Origin: JAYREN01 sp963663375
GTDB lineage: Bacteria > Acidobacteriota > Holophagae > Holophagales > Holophagaceae
Direction: 5' to 3'
Assembly: GCA_963663375.1 (NCBI GenBank)
Contig: OY760195.1
Span: forward strand, 558,001-622,000
DNA length: 64,000 bases
Shown here: piece by piece, positions 9,279-17,755 of the stretch
How positions within the stretch are numbered: position 1 is the first letter of the stretch
Layout of the letters: each line of letters starts with the position of its first letter
Translations under genes and position numbers: made by a program
Notes under the pieces: generated by a model
Seen by the model: the letters and a program-made list of their open reading frames with translations, nothing else
Database searches by the model: none
Told to the model about the DNA's origin: nothing

Positions 9279-9295
9279 TCGCCTTTCAACTTCCG

Positions 9296-9321
9296 AAACG
9301 CCCGCATCCGCGGGCGTTTTT
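9296..9321 (+). terminator. Rho-independent terminator of rpsO
   Basis: AAACGCCCGC (9296-9305) pairs perfectly with 9310-9319 around loop ATCC, running into a T-tract (9317-9321), 18 nt after the rpsO stop. Confidence 0.88.
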
Positions 9322-9336
9322 CGTTAGGGTAAAAGC

Positions 9337-10014
9337 ATGTCCACGCTGCCTCCCCTGCCCGATCCCGAGCATCCCAACCCCTACACCGTGACCCGCCGCG
9401 AACTGCTCTTCGATTCGCCATGGATCCGGCTGCGGGAGGACCGCTTCCGCCACCGCAAGGGCGTCGAAGGCCGCTATCCCATCTGCGGATTCCGACGCAC
9501 CGCCTGCGGCGTGCTGGCCCTGGACGACCAGGATCGCGTGGTGCTGGTGGGCCAGTGGCGCTACCCGCTGGAGCAGTATTCCTGGGAGATCGTGGAAGGG
9601 GGCGGCGAAGAATCGGAATCCCCCTTCGAGTGCATCCAGCGGGAGCTGGGCGAGGAGGCCAATCTGCGGGCCGGTGTGTGGGAGCCCCTGGCCTACAGCA
9701 ACCTCAGCAACTCCTCCACGGATGAGGAGGCCTTCCTCTTTCTCGCCTCGGATCTCTCCGAGGTCCATGGCCACGAGCCCGACGAGGAAGAAGAACTCTG
9801 CGTGCACCGGGAGCCCTTCGAGACCTGCTTGCGCCGGGTGCTCGCGGGCGAGATCGCCGATGGCCTCACGGTCATCGCCATCCTGGCCCTCCAGGCCCGC
9901 CGGAGCGGCATTTCCGAGCCCCTGGCACCCACGCTCACGGAGCGGTTCTTCCAGCGCCCCGCCGAGCGGCCCAGCGCCGGGAGGGCCCGCTGGAGTAAGC
10001 TGGAAACGCCATGA
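9337..10014 (+). CDS. Nudix hydrolase, ADP-ribose pyrophosphatase-like
   Basis: A 225-residue Nudix protein, probably hydrolysing ADP-ribose or related nucleoside diphosphates. The Nudix box begins at the GGGEESES stretch after WEIVE, near residue 88, and runs through RELGEE, matching the G-x5-E-x7-REL-x-EE spacing. The box's last Gly is replaced by Asn (EEANL). The upstream YPLEQYSWEIVEGG segment is typical of the ADP-ribose subfamily. The last ~30 residues are a poorly conserved extension. Its end overlaps the tsaC start by 4 nt, so the two are co-translated. Confidence 0.85.
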   Translation: MSTLPPLPDPEHPNPYTVTRRELLFDSPWIRLREDRFRHRKGVEGRYPICGFRRTACGVLALDDQDRVVLVGQWRYPLEQYSWEIVEGGGEESESPFECIQRELGEEANLRAGVWEPLAYSNLSNSSTDEEAFLFLASDLSEVHGHEPDEEEELCVHREPFETCLRRVLAGEIADGLTVIAILALQARRSGISEPLAPTLTERFFQRPAERPSAGRARWSKLETP

Positions 10015-10613
10015 TCGTCACCCTGCACCCCGAGACCCCCCAGCAGCGCCACCTCGAGCGCATCGCCGAAATCCTCCAGAAGGACGGCATCATCGCCTAT
10101 CCCACGGACACCCTCTTCGGCCTGGGTTGCCTGGTGTCGCGCAAGAAGGCCGTGGACCGCATCCAGGAACTCAAGGGGCGCGATCCCAAGAAACCCATGT
10201 CCATTCTCTGCGCCGATCTTTCGATGCTCTGCCGCTACACGCAGCATCTAGAGACGGCCACCTTCCGCATTCTCAAGCAGATGTTTCCCGGCCCTTACAC
10301 TGCAGTGCTCCCCGCCAGCCGAGAGGTGCCGCGCCATCTCCAGAACAAGCAGACCGTGGGCCTGCGCATCCCCGATCACGCCTTCTGCATGGCCATCACC
10401 CGCCTGGTGGGCGAACCCATCATCACCACCAGCTGCAATCGCGCAGGCGAAGAGCCCATGACCAGCGCCTGGGAGATCCAGGAAGAACTGGGTCACTTGT
10501 TGGATCTCGTCGTGGATTGCGGCGACCCCGCTGGCCTCGCCAGCACCGTGGTCGATCTGACCAAGGAAGAACCCATCCTGCTCCGCCAGGGCGCCGGAGT
10601 GTGGCCGCTCTGA
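10011..10613 (+). CDS. tsaC: Threonylcarbamoyl-AMP synthase (YrdC/Sua5 domain)
   Basis: A 200-residue YrdC-domain protein. The family makes L-threonylcarbamoyladenylate from Thr, bicarbonate and ATP for t6A37 of ANN-decoding tRNAs. Visible motifs are IIAYPTDTLFGLGC (about 26-39), KGRDPKKPM for nucleotide binding, the GPYTAVLPA segment, VGLRIPDH and the TTSCNRAGEEP loop. It matches the short TsaC form without a Sua5 C-terminal domain. The YciO paralogue is an alternative. It is coupled to the Nudix gene by a 4-nt overlap. Confidence 0.88.
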   Translation: MIVTLHPETPQQRHLERIAEILQKDGIIAYPTDTLFGLGCLVSRKKAVDRIQELKGRDPKKPMSILCADLSMLCRYTQHLETATFRILKQMFPGPYTAVLPASREVPRHLQNKQTVGLRIPDHAFCMAITRLVGEPIITTSCNRAGEEPMTSAWEIQEELGHLLDLVVDCGDPAGLASTVVDLTKEEPILLRQGAGVWPL

Positions 10614-10626
10614 GATTCAGTCGGGA

Positions 10627-10781
10627 TCAATCCGCCCGGTAGTGACACCCTCGGCTCTCAGGATTCAGGAGGGCCGCCTTCTCGGTATCGCATACGCGAT
10701 ACACGAGACAACCCCAGCCTGGGTTCGTCAATCCGCCCGGTAGTGACATCCTCGGCTCTCAGGATTCAGGAGGGCCGCCTT
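10627..10781. repeat. 54-bp direct repeat: nadB 3' end duplicated just downstream of the gene
   Basis: Bases 10627-10680 repeat 10728-10781 with one mismatch (C/T). The second copy is the last 17 codons and stop of nadB; the first is a free copy downstream of the gene. The 47-bp spacer holds two hairpins, so the whole reads as a tandem duplication of a ~101-bp unit. Near identity implies a recent event. Confidence 0.93.
10681..10711. repeat. REP-like hairpin, copy 1
   Basis: CTCG, then GTATCGC (10685-10691), a 4-nt loop, GCGATAC (10696-10702), a one-base bulge, CGAG and ACAA. The same architecture and flanks occur at 62706-62737, so this is a dispersed palindromic repeat. It sits between the two copies of the nadB tail. 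Confidence 0.75.
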
Positions 10782-12299
10782 GAGGATCAATCGGGCGCAG
10801 ATGATGCCGCTGCGGAGTTCCAGGATGGAGCGGGAGAGGGGCGCCTTGCGGTAGAAGGCCTCCAGGCGATGGTAGAGATGCCCCATGTCGCCCCGGGCGC
10901 GATCGAGGCGCTCCGTGGTGCGCACGATGCCCGCGTAGTTCCAGAGGGTCGTGCGGATATTGGTCCAGTCCTGCTCGATGAGCAGGGGATCCGCTTCCGC
11001 CGGATCGCTGGCGGGAATCCAGGGTTTGATGGAATCGGCCGTGGGCGGTACCGCCTGGGGACAATCCGCCACGGCTGCCTCCGCCGCGTGGTAGCCCCAC
11101 ACCAGCCCTTCCAGCAGGGAGGTGGAGGCCAGACGATTCGCCCCATGCAGGCCCGTGCAGGCCACCTCGCCCACGGCGAAAAGACCCGGCAGACTGGTGC
11201 GCCCATCGAGGTCCACGGCCACGCCTCCGCAGAAATAGTGGGCCGCGGGGACCACGGGAATAGGCTGGCGCAGGGGCTCAATGCCCTCCGCCCGGCAGGC
11301 GGCCAGCACCTTGGGGAAGCGGGCCTCCAAGTCCAGACGCGCCGCGACGGGGGCGAGATCCAGGAAGACGCACACATCGCCGGTGGTGGCGATCTCCTGG
11401 AAGATGGCCCGGCTCACCACATCGCGAGGGGCCAGTTCCATCTGGGCCGGAGCGTACTTGGCCATGAACCGCTCGCCCTTGCGGTTGCGGAGGTGGGCAC
11501 CTTCGCCCCGCAGGGCCTCCGTGAGCAGGGTCCGGGGCTTGTGGGGCACATACAGGGTCGTGGGATGAAACTGGATGTACTCACAGTTCACGATGCGCGC
11601 CGTGGCGCGATAGGCCGCCGCGAGGCCATCTCCGGTGGCTCCCGGGGGATTGCTGGTGTGGAGATAGAGGTACCCCAGCCCACCCGTGGCCAACACCGTA
11701 CGCTTGGCCAGGGCCATTTCCATACGCCGGGAGGATTCTTCCAGCAGATAGGCGCCCCAGACGTGGATGGGGTCGTAGACGCCCCGGGGATCCCGGCCGT
11801 GGTGGGGGGTGGTGAGGAGATCCGCCAGGGTCAGACCCTCGAAGATGCGGATGCGGGGATGATTGCGTACCGCCTCCGTAAGGGCGGATTGGATGGCCAG
11901 TCCCGTCGAGTCCTTGACGTGGTAGATGCGTCGGGCCGAATGGGCCGCCTCGGCCGTGGGTTCCAGTTCGCCCTCAGCCCCCAGATCGAAGGGCACGCCC
12001 AGACGCTTGGCGAGAAAGTCCAGACAGAGGGTTGGCCCCTGCTGGGCCAGCATCTGTACGGCCTCGGGTCGACAAAGCCCGGCCCCGGCGGCCTCGATGT
12101 CCGCCGCCAGCAGCGCCGGGGAATCGCCGAAAGATTCCGGCGGAAGGCCGACGATGCCCCCCTGGGCCCAGGAGGTATTCGACTCGCCCAGGGCGTCCTT
12201 GGCCACCAGCGCCACATCGGCACCGAGCTCAGCGGCTCGCAGGGCCGCCGTGCAGCCCGCAATTCCAGCCCCCAGAACAAGAACGTCACACAGGATCAT
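10728..12299 (-). CDS. nadB: L-aspartate oxidase
   Basis: A 523-residue flavoenzyme, normal for NadB, oxidising L-aspartate to iminoaspartate in de novo NAD synthesis. The N-terminus has the FAD dinucleotide fold VLGAGIAG. Further motifs are SNTSWAQGGI, the active-site segment QFHPTTLY, LLTEALRGEGA and the FAD-binding GEVACTGLHGANRLASTSLLE. The C-terminal helical domain is complete. The ATG at 12299 overlaps the stop of the DUF309 gene by 4 nt. nadA and nadC are not in the window. The last 54 bp are duplicated just downstream. Confidence 0.95.
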   Translation of the reverse strand: MILCDVLVLGAGIAGCTAALRAAELGADVALVAKDALGESNTSWAQGGIVGLPPESFGDSPALLAADIEAAGAGLCRPEAVQMLAQQGPTLCLDFLAKRLGVPFDLGAEGELEPTAEAAHSARRIYHVKDSTGLAIQSALTEAVRNHPRIRIFEGLTLADLLTTPHHGRDPRGVYDPIHVWGAYLLEESSRRMEMALAKRTVLATGGLGYLYLHTSNPPGATGDGLAAAYRATARIVNCEYIQFHPTTLYVPHKPRTLLTEALRGEGAHLRNRKGERFMAKYAPAQMELAPRDVVSRAIFQEIATTGDVCVFLDLAPVAARLDLEARFPKVLAACRAEGIEPLRQPIPVVPAAHYFCGGVAVDLDGRTSLPGLFAVGEVACTGLHGANRLASTSLLEGLVWGYHAAEAAVADCPQAVPPTADSIKPWIPASDPAEADPLLIEQDWTNIRTTLWNYAGIVRTTERLDRARGDMGHLYHRLEAFYRKAPLSRSILELRSGIICARLILKAALLNPESRGCHYRAD

Positions 12300-13069
12300 T
12301 TGAGCTTCCATTCCGGCCTGGGCAGATCCCAGAGCCCATCGAGTTCGGCGTCGGTGTCCAGTGCTCGAAGCCAGGCGATCCGCTGTTCCATCGCCTCCAG
12401 GCTCTCGCTGAAGTCCACGGTGCCCCAGGGCGTGAGCAGTTCGCCCTCGAAGGGCTCCAGCGCCGCGAGCGCATCCTTCCACAGGCTGATCATGCCCAAG
12501 GCATCGTGGTTCTGCTGATGATAGAAGCCTGCCGCCGTGAGGATCAGGCCCTGGAGCCCCTTCTTGAGGTCCCCCGAGGCCTGGATCCAGTGGCTCTCCA
12601 GAGCATCGTGGCTCTCGTGGAAGAGGGCCGAATTGAACAGCGTGACCCCCGAGGCCAGGCGGTAGCGTTCATCCTCGGGCTGCCCCGTGAGGGCCAGCAG
12701 GATCACGCCGCAGCGCAGGCTGAGCTGGGCCGAGAGGGGATCCCAGATGCGCTGGGGCAGCCAGCCTGTGGCGCCCTTGTCCGCCGTGTCGGGAAAGCCC
12801 CCCAGAGCCTTTCTCCAGGCCTCCCCCGGATCGGTCACCCCCAGCGCCGCGAGCATCCGGCCCGCCTGAGTGAGCAGAACTTCCTCGGGAATCCCCTCGG
12901 GATGGGCTTCCCGCACGCGAGGCGCGCCGAGAATCGTGGGCCAGACGAGCAAAGGTCGCTCTTCGGGGTCGTTCAGAGCGGTTTCGAGGCGAACCCGCAC
13001 GAAACGCTGGAGGGGCAAGGGCAGTCGCTGCTGACGCGCCCAGAAGGCCGGTGCCGTGGCGCAGGTCAT
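12296..13069 (-). CDS. DUF309-like protein
   Basis: A 257-residue soluble protein. The central part (about 140-185), with GVTLFNSALFHESHDALESHW, matches the DUF309 signature (FNxGxFxExHExLE), an all-helical domain of unknown function. The first ~120 residues are not recognised. It is translationally coupled to nadB through a 4-nt overlap, which hints at shared expression but not at a shared reaction. Confidence 0.65.
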   Translation of the reverse strand: MTCATAPAFWARQQRLPLPLQRFVRVRLETALNDPEERPLLVWPTILGAPRVREAHPEGIPEEVLLTQAGRMLAALGVTDPGEAWRKALGGFPDTADKGATGWLPQRIWDPLSAQLSLRCGVILLALTGQPEDERYRLASGVTLFNSALFHESHDALESHWIQASGDLKKGLQGLILTAAGFYHQQNHDALGMISLWKDALAALEPFEGELLTPWGTVDFSESLEAMEQRIAWLRALDTDAELDGLWDLPRPEWKLK

Positions 13070-13126
13070 GGTCGCTCCCCAGGGAAAAACACGAACGGCT
13101 CGGAGGATTCCACGGTGCCCATGCCC

Positions 13127-14086
13127 CTAGTCTGCCCGGATTTGCACATTGGCGCGGAGCCAGTCCTCGATGGGCACGAGCTGGATGCCCTTCAGGAGGC
13201 GCCGCAGGCGGGCCTGGAAGCCCTTGAGCCCGGCTCCGTGGGCGAAGCGATGCCCCCGGGAAACGCCTTGGAGGGTGGGCTGCTCGGCATCCAGCTCCCA
13301 GGGATGGATCGTCAGGGGCGAACCGGCATCGAAGGCGGCCAGCCAGCGCAGGCGCCGCGCCAACCAGAACTCGGGCAGCACGCGGAGCCCCCAGCCCCAG
13401 AGGGGAACCCTCCAGAGTCCAAGGCTCGCCACCGGGGGCGGGAATTCCCAGAGCCCGTTCGCCGTAGGATAGGGGCGCTGCGGCCAGCGTGGATCACCCA
13501 ATACCGCCAGCGGCGCACGGCTGGAATCGAACGTGAAACCCAGACCCGCCAGCTCCTGCAGGTAGTCTTCGGCTCCGTGTCTCAGGCTCCATTCGGGGGC
13601 GCGGAAGCCCTGCACTTCCACCCCTGCCAAATCTTCCAGGCGTGCCTTGCCCTCGGCCACCCAGGCCCGAAAGGCGGCCCGGTCCATGGTGAAGGCCCGC
13701 CGATGGTCCAGGCCATGCAGGGCGATCCGGTGCCCTTCATCCAGGATCTGCCGCAGCAGCTCCGGGTGCCGCTCGGCCTGATCCACCAGGCAGAACCAGG
13801 TGCCCCGGGCACCCAGCTCCCGGCAGAGCCCCAGGGCCAGCTCGGTCCCGCGCTCCAGGCGATCCTCGTAGCGATCCAGGGCATCCGGCCCATCGAAGGG
13901 CGGGCAGCAGAGCTGGAACCAGTCTTCCCAGTCGAAGGACAGGGGCAGGCGCGGCACTCCGCCAGCGGGCGGTCTCTCCTGGTTCAGGTCAGACGAGGTG
14001 GCCTGCCTCGGCCCGGCAGCCTCGTGGGGGAGCACGAGGGGGGACGAAGAGTGAGCTCCGCGAGCGTGCGGTCCCCCTTCGTTCAT
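13127..14086 (-). CDS. Polysaccharide deacetylase (NodB fold)
   Basis: A 319-residue NodB-family protein. The metal/catalytic motifs are visible: SFDWEDWF with the Asp pair at about residues 51-54, HGLDH supplying the two metal His, and FRAPEWS with the motif 3 Arg. The fold resembles deacetylases of exopolysaccharide clusters. No signal peptide is seen, so it may act on lipid-linked or cytoplasmic precursors, or the N-terminus may be misplaced. The ATG at 14086 sits 1 nt after the ExbB/TolQ-like stop; a longer frame reaching 14137 would overlap that gene. Confidence 0.8.
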   Translation of the reverse strand: MNEGGPHARGAHSSSPLVLPHEAAGPRQATSSDLNQERPPAGGVPRLPLSFDWEDWFQLCCPPFDGPDALDRYEDRLERGTELALGLCRELGARGTWFCLVDQAERHPELLRQILDEGHRIALHGLDHRRAFTMDRAAFRAWVAEGKARLEDLAGVEVQGFRAPEWSLRHGAEDYLQELAGLGFTFDSSRAPLAVLGDPRWPQRPYPTANGLWEFPPPVASLGLWRVPLWGWGLRVLPEFWLARRLRWLAAFDAGSPLTIHPWELDAEQPTLQGVSRGHRFAHGAGLKGFQARLRRLLKGIQLVPIEDWLRANVQIRAD

Positions 14087-14087
14087 G

Positions 14088-14780
14088 TCAGGTGAAGTTG
14101 CGTTCGGAGAGACTGATGAATTCCAGCGAGAAATCATCCAGCTCCGTCTGCCACTGCTTGAGCTGCCCCTGGAAGAAGTTGTAGGCCATCAGCGCCGGGA
14201 TGGCCGCCACCAGTCCCAGGGCCGTGGCCACCAGGGCCTCGGAAATGGGAACGGCTACGGTGGCCAGGCTGGCATTGCCCGTGGCGCCGATGCCCTGAAA
14301 GGCGTCGATGATGCCCCAGACCGTGCCGAAGAGCCCCACGAAGGGACTCACGGCGGCGATGGTGGCCAGGATGCCCAGGCCATTCTCCATGCGGCCCATT
14401 TCCACCACGGAGGCCCGCTGAAGGCTGCGTTCCACGGCCTCCATGCTCTTGATCTGAGCCTTGCCACCCGCGGGGTTGGCCCGGAGCTGATAGGTGACTT
14501 CCGTATAGCCCGCATTGAAGAGGCCCATGAGCGGGCTCAGGGTGAAGTTGGTGGCCGTCTGCTTGAGTTCGCGCCAGTCTGTGGAACGGCGGAACGCGTT
14601 CCGGAAGTGCTCGCTGGCCTTGCCGCTGCGGCGCAGGAGGACGCCCTTCTGGAGGATGATCACCCAGCTCAGGATGCTGAAGACTCCCAGCAGCACCATC
14701 ACGACCTTCGCCACCGTGCCACCGTGGCGCACCACTTCCCAGAGACTGACGCCCTGGCCCTCCATCATCACTGCGAGCAT
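14088..14780 (-). CDS. MotA/TolQ/ExbB family proton-channel protein
   Basis: A 230-residue inner-membrane protein with the TolQ/ExbB topology: one N-terminal membrane helix (about 23-43), a cytoplasmic loop, and two closely spaced C-terminal helices. The signature GLLGTVWGI-type segment (PFVGLFGTVWGIIDAF) and AVPISEALVATALGL are present. TolQ/ExbB use proton motive force with TolR/ExbD to energise the outer membrane. No TolR/ExbD gene is next to it; the downstream neighbour is a polysaccharide deacetylase, so its partner must lie elsewhere. Confidence 0.88.
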   Translation of the reverse strand: MLAVMMEGQGVSLWEVVRHGGTVAKVVMVLLGVFSILSWVIILQKGVLLRRSGKASEHFRNAFRRSTDWRELKQTATNFTLSPLMGLFNAGYTEVTYQLRANPAGGKAQIKSMEAVERSLQRASVVEMGRMENGLGILATIAAVSPFVGLFGTVWGIIDAFQGIGATGNASLATVAVPISEALVATALGLVAAIPALMAYNFFQGQLKQWQTELDDFSLEFISLSERNFT

Positions 14781-14899
14781 GAGCCCTCCAACCCCTTGAT
14801 CTTAGCAAGGGTCGCGCCCCCCGAGGCGCCCGGGTACACTGGCTCCCGGCAGCGCGCCTGGGGATTGCCGCCGCGAAGCCGCGCAACGAGGGAGTCTCT

Positions 14900-16270
14900 A
14901 TGCAGGTTCTGGTCATCGGTTCGGGATACGTGGGGCTCGTGGCCGCCGCTGGTTTCGCGGATTCCGGCCATCGCGTGATTGGCGTGGATGTGGACGCAGT
15001 CAAGATCGAGAAGCTGCGCAAGGGCATCAGCCCCATCTACGAACCCGGCCTGGATGAACTCCTGAAGAAATACCAGGACACCGGTTCCCTTTCCTTCACG
15101 CTGGATCTGAAGGAAGGCATCGCCGAGGCCGACGCGGCATTCATCTGCGTGGGCACACCCCAGAGTGAGGACGGCAGCGCCGATCTCCAGTATGTGCTCA
15201 CCGTAGCCCGGGAACTCGGCAAGGCCATGGCCTGCCGCGCCCAGGACGCCAAGCCCCTGATCGTGGTGGACAAGAGTACTGTGCCCGTGGGCACGGCGGC
15301 CCGGGTGCATGCCGCCATCGCCGCCCAGACCGACCGTGCCTTCGAGGTGGTGAGCAACCCGGAATTCCTACGGGAAGGCTGCGCCATCGATGATTTCCTC
15401 TTCCCCGATCGCGTGGTCATCGGCTGCCGCACGGATTTCGCAGAAGGTGTGATGAAGGGCCTCTACGAGAAGAAACTCGCCGCGGCCAAGGCCCGCAATC
15501 CCCAAGGGGGTCAGTGGTTCCGCATGGACCCCCCCAGCGCCGAGATGACCAAGTACGCCGCCAACGCCATGCTGGCCACCCGCATCAGCTTCATGAACGA
15601 GATCGCCGCCCTGTGCGAAAAGGTCGGGGCCGATGTGGACTTCGTGAAGGTAGGCATCGGTAGCGATCACCGCATTGGGAAGTATTTCCTGAACCCCGGC
15701 CCCGGCTTTGGAGGTTCCTGCTTCCCCAAGGATCTCCAGGCCCTGCTGAAGGTGGGCCGGGAGAACGGCCAGCCCCTGCGCTGCCTGGAAGCCACCGTGG
15801 AGGCCAACCGCCACCAGAAGCAGGTGCTCGCCCGCAAGGTGCGGGCCCACTACGGCTGCGAGGGCAGCACTCCCGCGCCGCTCGCGGGTCGCCGCTTCGC
15901 CCTGTGGGGTCTGGCCTTCAAGGCCCACACCGATGACATCCGCGATGCCATGGCCCTGGAGCTCATCGACAACCTCACGGGCCAGGGGGCGGAGATCGTG
16001 GTGCACGACTTCGAGGCCATGCCCAACGTGAAGGCCAAGATTGGGGATCGGGTGCGCTATGCGGAGGATCCCCTGGCCGCCTGCGAAGGCGCCGACGCCC
16101 TGATCATCGCCACGGAATGGCCCCAATACGCCAAGGCCGACCTGGAGCAGGTGGCAGGCCACCTCAAGGCCAAGGTCATCTTCGATGGGCGTAATCTGTT
16201 CCGCCCCGAGGCCATGAAGGCCCTGGGCTGGACCTACCATTCCATCGGCCGCCTGCCTGTGGCCGGGTGA
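14900..16270 (+). CDS. ugd: UDP-glucose 6-dehydrogenase
   Basis: A 456-residue NAD-dependent sugar nucleotide dehydrogenase that oxidises UDP-glucose to UDP-glucuronate for surface polysaccharides. The Rossmann motif GSGYVGLV lies at residues 7-14, followed by STVPVGTA, NPEFLREGCA, the central helix KYAANAMLATRISFMNE, the catalytic Cys in GGSCFPKD, and the C-terminal WGLAFKAHTDD. Length fits UGD. A related UDP-ManNAc or GDP-mannose dehydrogenase is less likely because of the EFLREG and GSCFPKD contexts. Confidence 0.92.
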   Translation: MQVLVIGSGYVGLVAAAGFADSGHRVIGVDVDAVKIEKLRKGISPIYEPGLDELLKKYQDTGSLSFTLDLKEGIAEADAAFICVGTPQSEDGSADLQYVLTVARELGKAMACRAQDAKPLIVVDKSTVPVGTAARVHAAIAAQTDRAFEVVSNPEFLREGCAIDDFLFPDRVVIGCRTDFAEGVMKGLYEKKLAAAKARNPQGGQWFRMDPPSAEMTKYAANAMLATRISFMNEIAALCEKVGADVDFVKVGIGSDHRIGKYFLNPGPGFGGSCFPKDLQALLKVGRENGQPLRCLEATVEANRHQKQVLARKVRAHYGCEGSTPAPLAGRRFALWGLAFKAHTDDIRDAMALELIDNLTGQGAEIVVHDFEAMPNVKAKIGDRVRYAEDPLAACEGADALIIATEWPQYAKADLEQVAGHLKAKVIFDGRNLFRPEAMKALGWTYHSIGRLPVAG

Positions 16271-16337
16271 ACTGGAACCCCCTGCCCCTTTCCGGCGTCA
16301 TACTCAGGAACTGATTCGACCTCTGCGGAGCAACACC

Positions 16338-16517
16338 ATGGGAAATCTTGGCCTCACTGAAATGCTGTTGATCGGCATCGCGCTGCTGATCTTCTTCGGC
16401 CCCTCGCGGCTGCCCGAGCTGGGCAAGGCCCTCGGTAAGGGCATCCAGGAGTTCAAGAAGGCCAGCAAGGAGATCACGGACTCGGTCAAAGAGGATGTCA
16501 GCGCCGAGAAGAAGTGA
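16338..16517 (+). CDS. tatA: Sec-independent translocase subunit TatA
   Basis: A 59-residue protein with one N-terminal membrane helix (about 5-20, TEMLLIGIALLIFFGPS) and the amphipathic helix LPELGKALGKGIQEFKKA, then a short charged tail. TatA multimers form the pore for folded twin-arginine substrates. Its TGA overlaps the GTG start of tatC (GTGA). No separate tatB is here, so this may be the minimal two-component TatAC type. Confidence 0.93.
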   Translation: MGNLGLTEMLLIGIALLIFFGPSRLPELGKALGKGIQEFKKASKEITDSVKEDVSAEKK

Positions 16518-17338
16518 GCACACCCGACACGCCTCCCAACCAGATGACCTTCTGGGAGCACCTGCAGGAACTGCGGGTGCGGTTGGTGCGTTCGATCCTG
16601 ATCGTGGTGGGGGCCTTCCTCTTCACCTACAGCTTTCCCTTTGGGTTGCAAGACAAGTTCCGGATCCTCCACGGCATGCCCGCCATGCGCTTCCAGATCT
16701 GGGACTGGGTGCAGAGGCCCTTCCTGGAGGCCATGGCCCGGCAGACCCACAAGCCCATCGCGGAGCTCCAGCCCTGGGCCTTCACGGATCTCTCCGAGCC
16801 CTTCTTCAGCCTCATGCGGCTGAGCTTCTGGGCCGCGGCCTTCCTGGCAGCGCCCTTCCTCTTCTACCAGCTCTGGGCCTTCATCCGGCCGGGTCTGTAC
16901 GAACGCGAACGTCGCCTCGTGCTGCCCTTCGTGGGCATCACCAGCGGGATGTTCATCGGCGGCGCCCTCTTCGCCTACTTCCAGGCCTTCAAGATCCTGG
17001 GTGACATCCTGTTCCAGGAGGCCCGAGACGCGGGACTCCGCGCCAATCTCCACATCGACAGCTACCTGGATCTCTTTCTCTACACCCTGCTGCTCACGGG
17101 CATCATGTTCGAGTTGCCGGTGCTCTTCTATTTCCTGGCCCGCTTCCGGGTGGTGACCTCCCGCTGGATGCTGAAGTTCTGGCGCCATGCCGCCATTCTG
17201 ATCTTCGTGGTGTCGGCCTTCCTGACGCCCGGCGATGTGGTGGTCACCACCGTGTTCTTCAGCGCGATCCTGCTGGCGCTCTATTTCGTATCGGTGCTCG
17301 TGGCTTGGCTGGCGGAGCCCAGAGCTAAGGTGGGCTAG
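16514..17338 (+). CDS. tatC: Sec-independent translocase subunit TatC
   Basis: A 274-residue six-helix membrane protein, receptor for twin-arginine signal peptides. The N-terminal FWEHLQELRVRL is the diagnostic TatC motif, followed by FxQLWAFIRPGLYERERR and the late-helix motif FLTPGD. It has a GTG start overlapping the tatA stop, so expression is coupled. The first periplasmic loop is longer than usual (about 45-95). Its 3' end overlaps that of the convergent DoxX-like gene by 4 nt. Confidence 0.95.
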   Translation: MSTPDTPPNQMTFWEHLQELRVRLVRSILIVVGAFLFTYSFPFGLQDKFRILHGMPAMRFQIWDWVQRPFLEAMARQTHKPIAELQPWAFTDLSEPFFSLMRLSFWAAAFLAAPFLFYQLWAFIRPGLYERERRLVLPFVGITSGMFIGGALFAYFQAFKILGDILFQEARDAGLRANLHIDSYLDLFLYTLLLTGIMFELPVLFYFLARFRVVTSRWMLKFWRHAAILIFVVSAFLTPGDVVVTTVFFSAILLALYFVSVLVAWLAEPRAKVG

Positions 17339-17694
17339 TCCTTCCCGACTCCCCATTTCCCCGCGCCGCCCAGACCACAGGCCAGGGTGGTCAGCAGCCG
17401 GAACAGCGCGTTGGGCTGCCCCAGCACAGGAGCGCCATGGAGCCAGCCGTGGATGAGGGGCCAGCTCACCAGCGCCAGGATGCCCAGCACCGCGGGAATC
17501 ATCCAGAGCCCCACCAGGATCAGGGCGCCACAGAGAACCTCCAGCAGCGCGTAGCCAAGCTGGAGGGCGTTGCCCAGGGTCACGGCGCCCCTGGCGTGCA
17601 GCAGGGGCTGAAGGCCATGGTGGATGGCCAGGCCGCCGACTCCCGCTCTCAGAAACAGCAGGGCCCAGTCGATGCGGTTCTTGGAAGCGGCCAT
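17335..17694 (-). CDS. DoxX-like small membrane protein
   Basis: A 119-residue, four-helix membrane protein with the DoxX pattern: LLFLRAGVGGLAIHHG at the start, then repeated hydrophobic helices with LGYALLEVLCGALILVG. DoxX relatives are linked to quinone/thiosulfate redox or are uncharacterised membrane proteins. The ATG at 17694 was chosen because family homology begins just after it. It is convergent with tatC. Confidence 0.72.
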   Translation of the reverse strand: MAASKNRIDWALLFLRAGVGGLAIHHGLQPLLHARGAVTLGNALQLGYALLEVLCGALILVGLWMIPAVLGILALVSWPLIHGWLHGAPVLGQPNALFRLLTTLACGLGGAGKWGVGKD

Positions 17695-17755
17695 GGGGAC
17701 TCCGGAAAAGGACACGAAGCTCCAGCGTAGAATGGTCCTTCCCTCTGGAGGAACC

